Assembly: GCF_035046505.1 (NCBI RefSeq)
Contig: NC_089822.1
Coordinates: forward strand, 1,993,001-2,057,000
DNA from: Tiliqua scincoides
Taxonomy: Eukaryota > Chordata > Lepidosauria > Squamata > Scincidae
Direction of reading: 5' to 3'
DNA: 64,000 nt
Part shown: one piece after another, positions 41,301 to 50,319 of the stretch
Layout of the letters: the number at the start of each line of letters is the position of its first letter
Position numbering within the stretch: position 1 is the stretch's first letter
Notes under the pieces: generated by a model
The model's input: only the letters and a program-made list of their open reading frames with translations
Databases searched by the model: none
Told to the model about the DNA's origin: nothing
Made by a program: the position numbers and the translations under genes

Positions 41301-44300
41301 AGAGACTCATGTGAGTGAAATGACAACCATCTCTTGCATCTGGGAGCTATGGGGCCTGGCTTGCGGGCAACTGGGACTGGACAGGGCAGCCCCAGAATAC
41401 CAGTCACAGAAGTGCACTCCAAACTCAGCCCAACAGCTCTCCCAAACTCTTGTCACAAGAAATTGATTTTTCACCAAATGCAGATTTGTACCTTTGCCAC
41501 CACCCCTCAACAAGTCCCGTGGGTGGCTCCTGGCAAAGCAATCTTGGGCACAATCCTAACCCACTTTCCAGCATCAACTTCGGGGCAATGCAGCTCCAAG
41601 GTGAGGGAACAAACATTCCCTTACCTTGAGGAGGCATCCATGACTGCCCCCCAACTGCAGGATGCAGCACATGCCCCAATAGCAGAGCTATGTCAGAGCT
41701 GGAAACTTGTGATTTGGACCTTTGTATAGAATCTTCTGTTACACAGCAACAGGTCAGATGGCTGCTGTTTTGCCAGAGAGGTACCAGCTGTTTTCCACTG
41801 GCTCTGCCCTCATGCTTTTCACAGCAGCTCAACATACAAAAAATTAGCAGGTGAAGCTCTTCCTGGCCGGAAATTAGAGACAGGAAAAGTTTAACCAGCT
41901 TAATTTCTGCACATCACACACATTTTTGAGGCACAGGACAGAGCAAAGCCAGTAACTGTTGGCAGTACTAGGGTTTTTTTTTTTGTTTTTTTTTTTGCTA
42001 AACTGAAGGGTGATGACAGATAAATGAAATAAACTCATGGGAGAAGATTGGTTTTGTGTCTCATTCCCTTACATCCTGATGTTCCGCAGTCCTGGAGCTC
42101 TTACAAAGCTGTCTTTCACCCCTGCACACATTGTCCACACCCAATTTTTCTTTTGTATTCTATGCACAACCCTCAACCTTGAGAATCCTTACAGCCATCC
42201 TGCAAGGTAAGTCACAATTCTGATAAAATAAGAGAGATTGTAGCTGTGTTAATTCAGTGCCATGCACCAGCTTCCAGCTGCAATGCAATTTAAACTCAGG
42301 GCTTCCTGACTCTCACTACACACTGTAGGCAGCTGCCTTCTTCTGACACTCCCTGCAACCTACAGCATCTTCTGCCAGAATAAGTGTGTTGATCTTTTTA
42401 AGGTGCCGCATCTTCTCTTTTGCAGGCTCCACACCTGCAGTCTCACAGCTGCTGCATGTGAGGACCTGGCCTCTGTCCTGGAAACCAGTGAGAGCCTACT
42501 GGAGCTGGGCCTGGGGGACAACGAGCTGGGAGACGGAGGCGTCAGGCAGCTGTGCACAGCCCTGGGAAAGCCACACTGTACGCTGCAGAGGCTGGTGTGA
42601 GTGTCTAATCGTTTTGTGTGTCGCTTATATCAGCAATAACATAAATGGCACTTTAGATGTACAAAGGGCTTTGCGTGGGCTTCTTTGCATTTCCCACAGG
42701 ATAGAGTGAGGCAGACAGCAAGCATCCTGGCCACCTGACTGTTGGAGAGGGAAAGGCTTGTCCAAGGCCCCCCCAAAAACCAGGGCAGCTCCAAGAAGGT
42801 GCAAAAAGCAGTTGGTTGCAAAGCTGTCCAGTAGCGATGCATTTGCGCCTCACTCTTCTGGACCAAATGATTTCTGGAACAAAATCATACAGGGGATGGA
42901 CAGAGTGGATAGAGAGACGCTCTTTTCCCTCTTGCATAACACCAGGACCAGGGGACATCCATGAAAGTTGAGTGTCAGGAGAGTTAGGACAGAAGAAAAT
43001 ATTTCTTTACCCAGCATGTAATTAGTTTGTGGAACTCTTTGCCACAAGAAGCAGTTATGGCATCTTACCTGGATGCCTTTAAGAGGGGACTGGACAAATT
43101 TATGCAGGAGAAGTTCATTATGGGTTACAAGTCATAGTAGGTATGTGCAAGCTCTTGGTTTTAGAGGCTGCCTATAATTGCCAGATGCAGGGGAGGGCAC
43201 CAGGATGCAGGTTGTGCCTGTTGTCTTGTGTGCTCCCTGGGGCATTTGGTGGGCCACTGTGAGATACAGGAAGCTGGACTAGACGGGCCTTTGGCCTGAT
43301 CCAGCAGGGTTCTTCTTATGTTCTTACCAAAACAGTTGTTCAAAGACATCTGTGAATGAACTTATAGAGGACAGAAAACAGACCACTGCACTTAAAAATG
43401 TTACACTTCTTACCTTGTTCATCCAAGACCAGCATGCAAAGAAGTGGCTGCAGGGCCAGGTTTCTGAAGAGCTCTGCTGGATCAGGCCAGAGTCCAGCTT
43501 CCTGTATCTTCCTGTATCTCACAGGGGCCCACCAGATGCATCGGGGAGCACACAAGATAACAAGAGACCTGCATCCTGGTGTCAGTCCCTTGCACCTGGC
43601 ATTCTGAAGTAGCTCACATGCTCACACAAAGCAGTAACGGGCTCACAATTGCATTGGTTGTGCTTGATGTGTGTTTCAACCCTGGAGCAGCAGCAGGAGG
43701 TGATCAATTAGCTACACACTGCTGGACATAAGAGCCTTTTTCTGTTGGAGGATTTGCCTAGCACAGTGGTTCCCAACCTTTGGCAGCCCGCAGACCACTG
43801 CGGCAAATTTGGAATTGTTGTGGACCACATGCAACAATTCAGCCCACCCTCCCTCGACACATAAAAATACAATTAAATTTGTAATAATTAGAGATTTATT
43901 AGAGATATTATTAGATTTATTAATTATGGAGAGGATTTGTGGGTTGTGGGTTGCTGCTTTTGTTGCTGGCTATGGCTGAAGATGGTCCATTCTCTGTCCT
44001 CTCTGGTGGTCCATGGGGAAGTGTCTCCGGAGCAAGCACTCCCCCCCATGTCTACCAGAGAGGGTAAATAATGGACCACCCACAGATGCAGCTGACTGTG
44101 CTGTCTCAGTGCTGGCTGTGGGCAGTCTGTTCTCCACCCTCTCTGGTGGCCCATGAGGGGAAGAGCTCAGTTGACGAGACGCTGGAAGGAATCAAAGGTG
44201 ATTATTTTTCTGAGACCTCATGGACCACTTCTAAGGGTTTTGCAGTCCACTCACTGTCCACAGCTCATAGCATTAGGGTTAGTCAGATGAGTCAAAGAAG

Positions 44301-44535
44301 TAGTCTTGGTGGAGCTCTAAAGATCTCCACACAGCTTGTGTGTGTGTCTGGCATTTCTGTCTCTGCAGATCTTCTGGCTGACTTTGGTATATTTGTTTCT
44401 TTTTCCAGCCTCACAATGGGTTTTCTCAGCCTAACCACCAAGAAAAAACTGCATGCTGCCCGTGCTGCACACCCTGGGCTCATCCTGACCTCCTACTATC
44501 CACCCAACTTCTTAGCCTTCCCAGGGCACGAATAA
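32310..44535 (+). CDS. NLRP3-like receptor (PYD-FISNA-NACHT-LRR), with one frameshift
   Basis: Exons are 32310-32583 (pyrin domain: [20 protein letters not shown]), 35336-37026 (FISNA and NACHT), three LRR exons of exactly 171 bp (40381-40551, 41140-41310, 42426-42596), and a last exon 44409-44535. All splice phases agree. The NACHT has Walker [10 protein letters not shown] and Walker [18 protein letters not shown] stretch ([14 protein letters not shown]) just before it is in the other frame. The switch falls in a run of nine G at 35520-35528; with eight G the product would be 867 residues. NLRP3 relatives sense danger and recruit ASC through the PYD. This one has fewer LRR units than human NLRP3. 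The frameshift may be an assembly error, an allele or true loss. It sits between DCTN3 and RPP25L, where I know no NLR in mammals. Confidence 0.88.
32595..32703 (+). mobile_element. CR1 tail end in NLR intron 1
   Basis: The last 100 bp of the CR1 tail (GCATTTGGTGGGCCGCTGTG, CCTGATCCAGCAGGGCTGTT, CTTATGTTC) begin only about a dozen bases after the PYD-exon donor. Confidence 0.85.
33930..34025. mobile_element. Small palindromic MITE copy
   Basis: GGCAATCCTATACACACTTT, CCTGGGAGTAAGCTTCACTG and GCATTGCACCCTAAG outline the roughly 90-bp family with inverted ends. It lies in NLR intron 1. Confidence 0.7.
34255..34480 (+). mobile_element. tRNA-derived SINE copy
   Basis: A box-B-like GGTTCAAATCC at about 34316 is followed by CCACTCTGCCGTGAAGCTCA, TTGGGTGGCTTTGAGCC and CTCTCAGCTGCCTC. 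The same layout, better kept, is at 57544-57765. It belongs to the MIR-like, tRNA-derived SINEs common in squamates. Confidence 0.65.
34500..35335. other. End of NLR intron 1
   Basis: No exon is recognised before the acceptor at 35334-35335 (TTATATCAG). A small exon such as the one some NLRP3 genes have between PYD and NACHT was not found in frame. Confidence 0.35.
37068..37408. mobile_element. Non-autonomous hAT element with perfect target duplication
   Basis: The ends CAGTGGCATAGC and GCGATGCCACTG are inverted (11 of 12). It is flanked by GTGTCACC at 37060-37067 and 37409-37416, a perfect 8-bp duplication as hAT transposase makes. It is 341 bp long with no transposase and sits about 40 bp past the NACHT-exon donor. 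Confidence 0.9.
37417..38733. other. NLR intron 2, pyrimidine-rich and purine-rich stretches
   Basis: 37590-37870 is strongly pyrimidine-rich, and 38110-38220 is purine-rich (GAGGAGAAAGAGGGAGAG). CCCTCC repeats lie at 38507-38528. No LRR exon is seen. Confidence 0.4.
38734..38901. mobile_element. Harbinger-like MITE
   Basis: The left end GGGCCCAATCCTATCCAACT then TTCCAGCACC is mirrored by GGTGCTGGAAAGTTGGACAG-like sequence and TTGGGCCC at the right, inverted ends of about 28-30 bp. It has the same terminal motif as 18082-18639 and 41546-41720. A TWA duplication is not clear here. Confidence 0.7.
39265..39655 (+). mobile_element. CR1 3' tail
   Basis: TTTCTTTACCCAGCGTGTAA, GGAACTCTTTGCCACAAGAA, TTTAAGAGGGGATTGGACAA and the end TTCTTATGTTCTTATG. 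It is the same variant as the copy at 42880-43330. It lies in NLR intron 2. Confidence 0.9.
39660..40380. other. End of NLR intron 2
   Basis: Nothing recognised except the acceptor TTCCTTCCTGCAG at 40380. Confidence 0.35.
41546..41720. mobile_element. Harbinger-like MITE
   Basis: It starts GGGCACAATCCTAACCCACT then TTCCAGC. It ends GCTGGAAACTTGTGATTTGG, a worn inverted copy. An internal TTACCTTGAGGAGGCATCCA is shared with 45200-45235. It lies in NLR intron 4. Confidence 0.65.
42880..43330 (+). mobile_element. CR1 3' tail (longer copy)
   Basis: It begins within the region ATGGACAGAGTGGATAGAGA and runs through GTTAGGACAGAAGAAAATAT and the standard tail to TTCTTATGTTCTTA. It shows what lies between the parts split by the inverted insert at 18758-19165. 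It lies in the NLR's last intron. Confidence 0.9.
43455..43615 (-). mobile_element. CR1 tail, reversed and worn
   Basis: CTGCTGGATCAGGCCAGAGT, CAGCTTCCTGTATC (duplicated) and GGAGCACACAAGATAACAAG are the reverse complement of the CR1 tail end. Confidence 0.75.
43764..44165. mobile_element. hAT-like (Charlie-type) element, worn
   Basis: The left end CAGTGGTTCCCAACCTTTGG and GCAGACCACTGCGG are typical of hAT-Charlie relatives. A repeated block (CTGTCCTCTCTGGTGGTCCA and CCACCCTCTCTGGTGGCCCA) follows. The right end and target duplication are not found. Confidence 0.55.
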
Positions 44536-44539
44536 GGGC

Positions 44540-44789
44540 AAGTTCAACCATCTCTCACTCAGGTGTCTGCAAGGTGATGGGTACACAGCTTCCCAGATCC
44601 ACAAGCACAACTCAGGCAGTTCCTGTCCTGTTCAGCTGTGAATCTCAAGGTACAGGACGCTGTGCTGCCTACGTACGAGTCAAGTCTGAGCAGCACTACA
44701 GTGTGTTGTATTTGTATTGCCAGGTTGCACTTCCTGCTGCTCTAAATACAGAACAGCTGGTCACTTGAATCCTGGACCTAAACTTGTAG
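44540..44789. other. NLR 3' flank
   Basis: No AATAAA close to the NLR stop is seen in the first 250 bp. CTCTAAATACAGAACAGC near 44741 is not a canonical signal. Nothing else is recognised. Confidence 0.3.
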
Positions 44790-45325
44790 CTCAATCCTAT
44801 CTGGTGGCCATGTTGCTAAAATGCATGTTCCAGCAGTGCAGTGCTTAACAGCTTATACTGTTTGACAGCTTAACAAAGTGTGACACATCAGAGAGTGCAA
44901 CCTGACCACCACCGCAGAGGCAGCCCAGCAACAGTGGCTTCTACAGGAGCCCCAGTGTCATTAAGGTGGCACAGGATGGTGGAACAGAGGTGGGAGGAAT
45001 GGGGAAAGGACTAGGGTGGGTATGGGGGTGTGTTGAAGGTGGGAAGGGCAGTTACCAGTGGCAACAAGTCTGCCAATGCCCTTCCTGGCCTTGATCCACC
45101 TACCCAGGTCCAATTGGACTTGTGCCATCAAAATAGTTGGCACAGGTCTCAGCAGACCCATTGGGGCAGCAGAGGCTTACCCTGGGGCAAGGGAACAAAT
45201 GTTTTCTTAGCATTGAGGAGGCATCCAGGACTGCCCCCCCCCCACAGGATGCAGTGCATGCTCTGATGGCACAGCTGCACCCGCAGGGAGGGATTTCAGT
45301 AGGATTGCTACTGAAGTTGGGTTAG
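44790..45325. mobile_element. Long Harbinger-like non-autonomous element, worn
   Basis: GCTCAATCCTATCTGG at the left resembles the family's terminal motif. GACCCATTGGGGCAGCAGAG and GGAGGCATCCAGGACTGCCC inside match 18480-18520 and 41630-41650. The right end is uncertain (TTCAGTAGGATTGCTAC). Confidence 0.5.
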
Positions 45326-45533
45326 TCCTGGCTAGGTCCTCTTCCACACTTGCTTAGGAAGTAAGTGTGCTGAGGACCACCACCTTAGATGGTTTTGAAC
45401 ATTTTCTAAGGTCCTTTCTGGGAGCCCATATTGAGCCAAAAGATGTCTTTAAAATATAAATAATAAATACAATTTAGCAGACTGGAGTTGAATGGAGATG
45501 CACATTGTCTTTAGGTCAGTTGATTCTGCTAGC

Positions 45534-45536
<3 letters not shown>

Positions 45537-45570
<34 letters not shown>
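45537..45570. repeat. (CA)n microsatellite
   Basis: About 17 uninterrupted CA units. Confidence 0.95.
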
Positions 45571-45571
<1 letters not shown>

Positions 45572-45643
45572 CGATATCTTTATGTTACTGTAATAAAACA
45601 AAGACTTTGGACATTATTAGCAGTTGCATCCAATGGAGGAGAT

Positions 45644-45740
45644 GAAGGGCACAATCCTAACCAGGTCTACTCAGAAGTAAGTCCTATTTTGTTCAATGGG
45701 GCTTACTCTCAGGAAAGCGTGGTTAGGATTGCAGCTGAAG
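45644..45740. mobile_element. Small palindromic MITE, best copy
   Basis: It starts GGGCACAATCCTAACCAGG and ends TGGTTAGGATTGCAGCT, with a perfect 12-bp inverted core. The centre (TCAGAAGTAAGTCCTATTTT, GGGGCTTACTCTCAGGAAAG) is also roughly self-complementary. It shares its terminal motif with the Harbinger-like elements, so it may be the shortest member of that family. Confidence 0.8.
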
Positions 45741-45999
45741 GCTCTCAATTAGTCCATAGCCTGCTCCTCTCAGGGATCTTCTGAAGGCCCTCTCTGAATC
45801 TGCAGCTTGATTCTTTTCTTTTCAAAATTCTTCTTTTCAAAATTCAAAATTCCAGTCTCTCTTTCGTGACCAGAACACAAATTGACCCAGTGGATGTGAG
45901 GATAATTGGTCTCGCATGATTATAACCCTGTCTCTCCTTGGCACCTCCCTGATTTGTTTCCTCACTTCAAAGTCCTCTTCAGGTTTCTAATCTAGAGGA

Positions 46000-46540
46000 G
46001 GACAGCATGCCCCCACTATTACATCACCCCTTGAGCCTGATAGCTTAACCCGAATGATTCAGTAGTGGAGTCTATCAGCTTACCTAGACAAGATTGATGC
46101 CCACAATCAGGCACCTTGTGGTCCTCACATCCAGCACAGACTTCCCACTATGTTCCTGACAACAGAATCACCCACTACAAGAAGCCCCCAACCTCCCTTC
46201 CCCTGAGAAGTATCCTTAGTGCAGCTGGATACAAGCCTATCTCCTGAAGAAGGGGTCCCCACAAGGGGATGGTTTCCCTCTTTTCCAGAATGTCCTCCAG
46301 CCCTGAGACTTCCTATCCTGGCAGCACAGGAGCTGCCCGCCAGACGATGCCTGTACATCCCCAGCTGTCTCACTGTGGTCCTGCTCTTCCTCCCTCTGCT
46401 TCTCCAGATCTGCAAGCAAGGCTTCAAGAGAGCAAACCTGGTCTCTGAGGGTCTGCTGCTCTTTGCACCAAGGACACACTAATAACTCATGCCCATGAGG
46501 CATATAGTCATACATAAGATACTTTGTGCAAAACACTGGA
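46000..46540 (-). mobile_element. CR1-type LINE ORF1 remnant
   Basis: Minus-strand frames encode CPWCKEQQTLRDQVCSLEAL, a Cys pair followed by a short coiled coil (LADLEKQREEEQDH). In another frame GLLVVGDSVVRNIVGSLC is the start of the esterase-like block found in CR1 ORF1. The parts are out of frame, so it is dead. Confidence 0.7.
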
Positions 46541-46861
46541 TAACCCCCACCCTGCTGCCCGATGGCATAGCTGTTTGTTTTGGTGTTTGGTGCCCCTCTT
46601 CTCCAGGGAAGTGAAGGGCAGTGTTTTGGGGCCTGGCTTCCTCACCCTGCTGCTGAACTCACCCAGATGCTCAACTCCCTGTTTCTTAGTCTGGCACTTT
46701 GTCCCAGGAGGCCACTCCAGCTCGGGAAGAGGCTCACTTGCAAGAAAGCCCTAGTTTTAAGCTTTAACCTAGGTCCTCCCTTGCCCTTCTGGCTGATTGA
46801 GAAAGGCTGGCCTCCCAGAGAGTGATCTGCAATTATCAGCAGAAGAGATGACTGGTTAAAG

Positions 46862-47185
46862 AGTGGCTGGCACCTGAAGGCCTGGATGCCTTTCAAAGGG
46901 GACTGAAGAGATGGGGGGGGGGGGGAGTCCATCATGGGAGATGAGTTTGTCATTGCTCTGTAGAACTCAGGATGCAGTGATGCTGCCTGAAGGCCTGGTC
47001 GCCTTTCCAAGAGGACTGGAGAGACTGGGAGGCATGGCGGGAGACGAGTGTCACTGATCTGCGGAACTCCCTGCCACAGTACGTGATGATGCCCCGCCTT
47101 TCCAAGGGGCTAGAGAGACGGGGGGGGAGTCCATCGTGGGAGAAGAGTATCACTGATCTGCCGAACTCCCTGCCACAGGCCGGGT
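46862..47185 (+). repeat. Tandem array of CR1-tail units
   Basis: About three units of roughly 105-125 bp follow the order: CCTGGATGCCTTTCAAAGGG, GAGTCCATCATGGGAGA, then GATCTGCGGAACTCCCTGCC. This block of the CR1 3' tail is normally single. The array lies directly upstream of the CpG-rich RPP25L first exon. Confidence 0.7.
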
Positions 47186-47399
47186 GATACCCCCGAAGGG
47201 CAGCGCGTCTCAGAGCCTCCCGTGCCAGGGGCAGTCTACCTGCGGGTGTCAGGCGGGTGCGCGGAGCCCCTGCTGAGCAGGCGGGGAGCCCAGAGGCCTG
47301 TGGAGCCAGCCTGGGCCAAGAGGCTTCTCCTTGTGCGCTAGCGGAGAGGAGCACCCAGTGCCCGTCCCCAGAGCCGGCCCCTCCCCCTGGGGTCCTGCG

Positions 47400-47900
47400 C
47401 GGGCGATAGGCGGGACCGGGAGGCTCCTCCCACTCCCCGCCCCAGGAGGGCATCGCGAGAACTGAGGAGGAGAGTGCGCATGCGCACCCGCTCGCGCACT
47501 GCGCCTGCGCTCTCCTGACGCTCGTCTGGCCGGCCTGTGAGGCGGAGTGCGGAGGGCTGGCCGGAGTAGGCGGCTCTTCCCCAGCGCCGGTGAGTGAGGG
47601 CGCCCTCGGAGTCCGGCCGGAGGCCTCAGGCGCCGCTGAGGGGCCGTGCGAGCCTTCGCAGGGGGCGGGGCTCGTGGCTGGAGCAGGGCAGCCCTTCCAA
47701 CCCTCAGCCCTGCCCCGCCTCTGGAGCTGCCGCGGCCCCCCGCCCCCTCCCTCCTTCCGAGTTGCCGCGGCTCTTCCCACCCCTTCAGCCCCGCCCCCTT
47801 CCCAGCCCCGCCCCGAGCTACCGCGACCCCTCCCATCCCGCTGCCCCGCCCCCCAGCTGCCGCGGCCCCTCCCGCCCCCTTCACTGCCCCGCCTCTACCC
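47400..47900 (+). promoter_or_regulatory. CpG-rich RPP25L promoter and 5' UTR exon
   Basis: A dense CpG stretch contains GC boxes (CCCCGCCC) and CATGCGCACC/GCGCATGCGC motifs (about 47473-47490) that resemble NRF1 sites. A good first-exon donor, GCGCCG|GTGAGT, sits at 47589/47590. The RPP25L coding exon opens after an acceptor at 49067-49068, so a noncoding first exon ending at 47589 fits. The exact start is unknown. Confidence 0.6.
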
Positions 47901-47926
47901 CAGGCGCTGCGGCGTGTCAGGGAATA

Positions 47927-48500
47927 GGTCCCTGCCCCGAGGAGCCTGCCGCTGGGCAGGAGGCGCCTGTTCCAGCCTGGCCTGCCTAGGCCTCTCCCTG
48001 CAGGTGCTCTCCTGACCTGGTCCGGCCTGGCCTGACCCTTCTGAGCACCACCTGCACGCCTTGACCACGGCCAGGGCCAGGCAGAAGCTGTGCGGGTGGC
48101 CCTCGCCTGCGGCCCTTTTCTGGCCTTCTGCCTCCCCCCCAGCAGTAGGAGGCCCCCTCTCCTCGCAGGGCAGCCTCCTCGCCCCCAGGACCAGGGCCTC
48201 TCCCTCCAGGGTCCCTGCCCCAAGGAGCCTGCTGCTGGGCCCCTGGGCAGGAGGCAGAGGGGAGGTGCCTGTTCCTGCCTGAGCCTGGGACGACTTCTGC
48301 AGGCACCGCTCCTGGCCTGGCCCTTCTGAGCACCACCTGCATGCCTTGACCACAGCCAGGGCCAAGCAGAAGCTGTTCGGTGGCCCTCGCCTGCGGCCCT
48401 TCTCTGGCCTTCTGCCCCTCCCCCAGCAGCAGGAGGCCCCCTCTCCTCATAGGGCAGCCTCCTCGCCCTCAGGACCAGGCAGCAGGATTGGGTCAAGCAG
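47927..48500 (+). repeat. 285-bp tandem duplication in RPP25L intron 1
   Basis: GAGCACCACCTGCAYGCCTT occurs at 48043 and 48328. About 250 bp around each copy match closely, including GGCCCCCTCTCCTC and CAGCCTCCTCGCCC. The duplication creates long open frames on the minus strand, which are not evidence of a gene. Confidence 0.9.
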
Positions 48501-49079
48501 CCGGAGTGCAGGTTGGAACCAGGAGCTTCCTCCCAGGAGGGGGTACTTGGAGGTGCTTCCTGGGAGGGGGGAGGGGGCCTTGTAGGTGCCCCTGAGAGTC
48601 GTCGCTCAGCACAGCGCTGGTTGTCTGGGTGGCTCTGGTGGGAGGGGTCCTTCATTCTGGAGTTCCAGCGACTCCTTCCTGGGCCGTGGCTGCAGGTGAA
48701 ACGCACCAGCGACACGCAGGCAGTGGGGCTTTGGGCCCCCAAAGGGCGGGGCTTCCTTATACACGCAGCTCTGATGCTGGGTGAGGGCAGGGGCCAGGAA
48801 GAAAGAGAACGTGGAAGGCGGGGCTGGTGGGAGAAGGCTCTTGAACGCCCTTCCTAGCAGAGACCTGACTGTTCCCTGTGAGAATGTCTCTCTGGGGAGC
48901 ATGCCTGCCCCATGTGCTGCACGGTGTCTGAGTGCAAAGAGTGTAACCGCTTCTGGTGCTGGGAGTCCAGGCTTCAGACATGCCCTGCCTGCCACCCTTT
49001 CCCCCAGCACTTCTGTGCAGACACGCTCTGCCCCACTGCGTGACTGACTGTCTGTTTCCCACCCTCAGTGGCAGGGGTC

Positions 49080-49637
49080 ATGGAGAACTACCAGAAGTCC
49101 AGGATCGTCGAGAAGCCATCACCTCTTCCTTTTGCCAACCTGCCTCCTGACATCATTGAGATGAAGGTGAAGGACGGAAGCAAAATCCGGAATCTGATGG
49201 GCTACGCCATTGGCAAGATGGAGTCGGAGGCCGTGAGGCAAGTTCTCTTTAGCGGTGCCGGCAAAGCCATCAGCAAGACCATCACCTGTGTGGAGATCAT
49301 GAAGCGGAGGCTTGGAGGCCTTCACCAGATCACCAAAGTCTTCTTCAAGCAGACGGAGGAGATTTGGGAGCCCATTGTGCCGGAGGCTGGCCTGGATCCT
49401 CTGACCGTGAAGCGAAATGTTCCTGCCATCTGTGTCCTGCTGAGCAAAGATCTCCTGGACGCTCAGGAGCCGGGATATCAGGCGCCCGGGTCTTCTGACG
49501 CCTTCTGGCTGGAAACGGAGAGACTGGAGGCTCCGGGCCACGCCAAGAGGAAGCAGGGTGGCGGGAGGGGGGCTGGCCGTGCCGGGAAGCTCCCTCGCTC
49601 CCTTGGGCGGGAGAAGTCCTGCAAAAAGCCCGGATAA
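49080..49637 (+). CDS. RPP25L: Ribonuclease P/MRP subunit p25-like (Alba family)
   Basis: A single coding exon of 185 residues (human 163). It starts at the ATG 12 bp after a splice acceptor (CCACCCTCAG). MENYQKS, LPPDIIEMKVKDGSKIRNL, VLFSGAGKAISKTITCVEI, LHQITKVFFKQTEE, GLDPLTVKRNVPAICVLLS and EPGYQAPG align along the whole RPP25L protein. The Alba-like fold covers about residues 22-135, and a basic, glycine-rich C-tail follows. RPP25 and RPP25L pair with RPP20/POP7 to bind RNase P and RNase MRP RNA in the nucleolus. An intronless coding part is normal for this gene. Adjacency to DCTN3 on the 9p13.3 block supports RPP25L rather than RPP25. Confidence 0.96.
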   Translation: MENYQKSRIVEKPSPLPFANLPPDIIEMKVKDGSKIRNLMGYAIGKMESEAVRQVLFSGAGKAISKTITCVEIMKRRLGGLHQITKVFFKQTEEIWEPIVPEAGLDPLTVKRNVPAICVLLSKDLLDAQEPGYQAPGSSDAFWLETERLEAPGHAKRKQGGGRGAGRAGKLPRSLGREKSCKKPG

Positions 49638-50305
49638 AGCCCAGCCTCTGAACTGTGGATTTGTGGATGACTAGCTGTTACAGTCAAAGGTGTCAGAAGC
49701 AGCAGCGGGGAAAAGCTACAGTTGGGGGAGAGGAAAAGAGCATCAAGCTGAATTCAGTTGGCAGGCTGAGTACTGGGACTGTGGCCTTTGGTCCCTCACT
49801 TGAGCAGGATGTACCAGAAGTGTTGCAATGGATTGCGCTTGGTCTGTTCTGGACTGGGGTGCTTGAAATGTCATGGATGACAGTTGAACACACCTTGCTT
49901 GTTTTCCCCTCTGGTAAGGGGCTGGCAATTAAGACAACTTGTTCTCTCCATTGACAGTTCTCTTCACTCTGCAAGAGTCCCATGCTTGAGTCTTTAACCA
50001 GACTTCATCTATGTGGAGAGGAAAATTCCACATGCACTGTGGTGAACCAGTTCATTGTGACTAGAACTCATTGCTGGGCTCTTGTGAGTGAGGTCTGAAG
50101 TGCCTTGCTTTATTTCAGCCTTCCATGACCACTGGAGAGAAGTGATCTATAGAGATGGGAAGTGACTGCCTGAGTGTGCTTTGTTTTGCCCATGATGGTG
50201 TAACAGGAGACTTTTCTGCTCAGGAGGAACAATAGAAATGGCTGAAAGTGTGTGCAACAGTTACGCGTTGCCAGTTGAGGCTTTGAAATTTGGTTATTGT
50301 TCCTT

Positions 50306-50311
50306 AATAAA
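50306..50311 (+). terminator. RPP25L poly(A) signal
   Basis: AATAAA lies 669 bp after the stop, followed by a GT-rich stretch (TTGCTGTGGGTTTGTGCTTG). Confidence 0.75.
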
Positions 50312-50319
50312 GCCCAGGC

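Noticed and set aside
47249-48742. 497-codon minus-strand open frame
   Set aside because: It lies in a CpG-rich, tandemly duplicated stretch with low stop density. The composition is Arg/Gly/Ala/Pro-rich with no domain, and it overlaps the RPP25L promoter and first intron.
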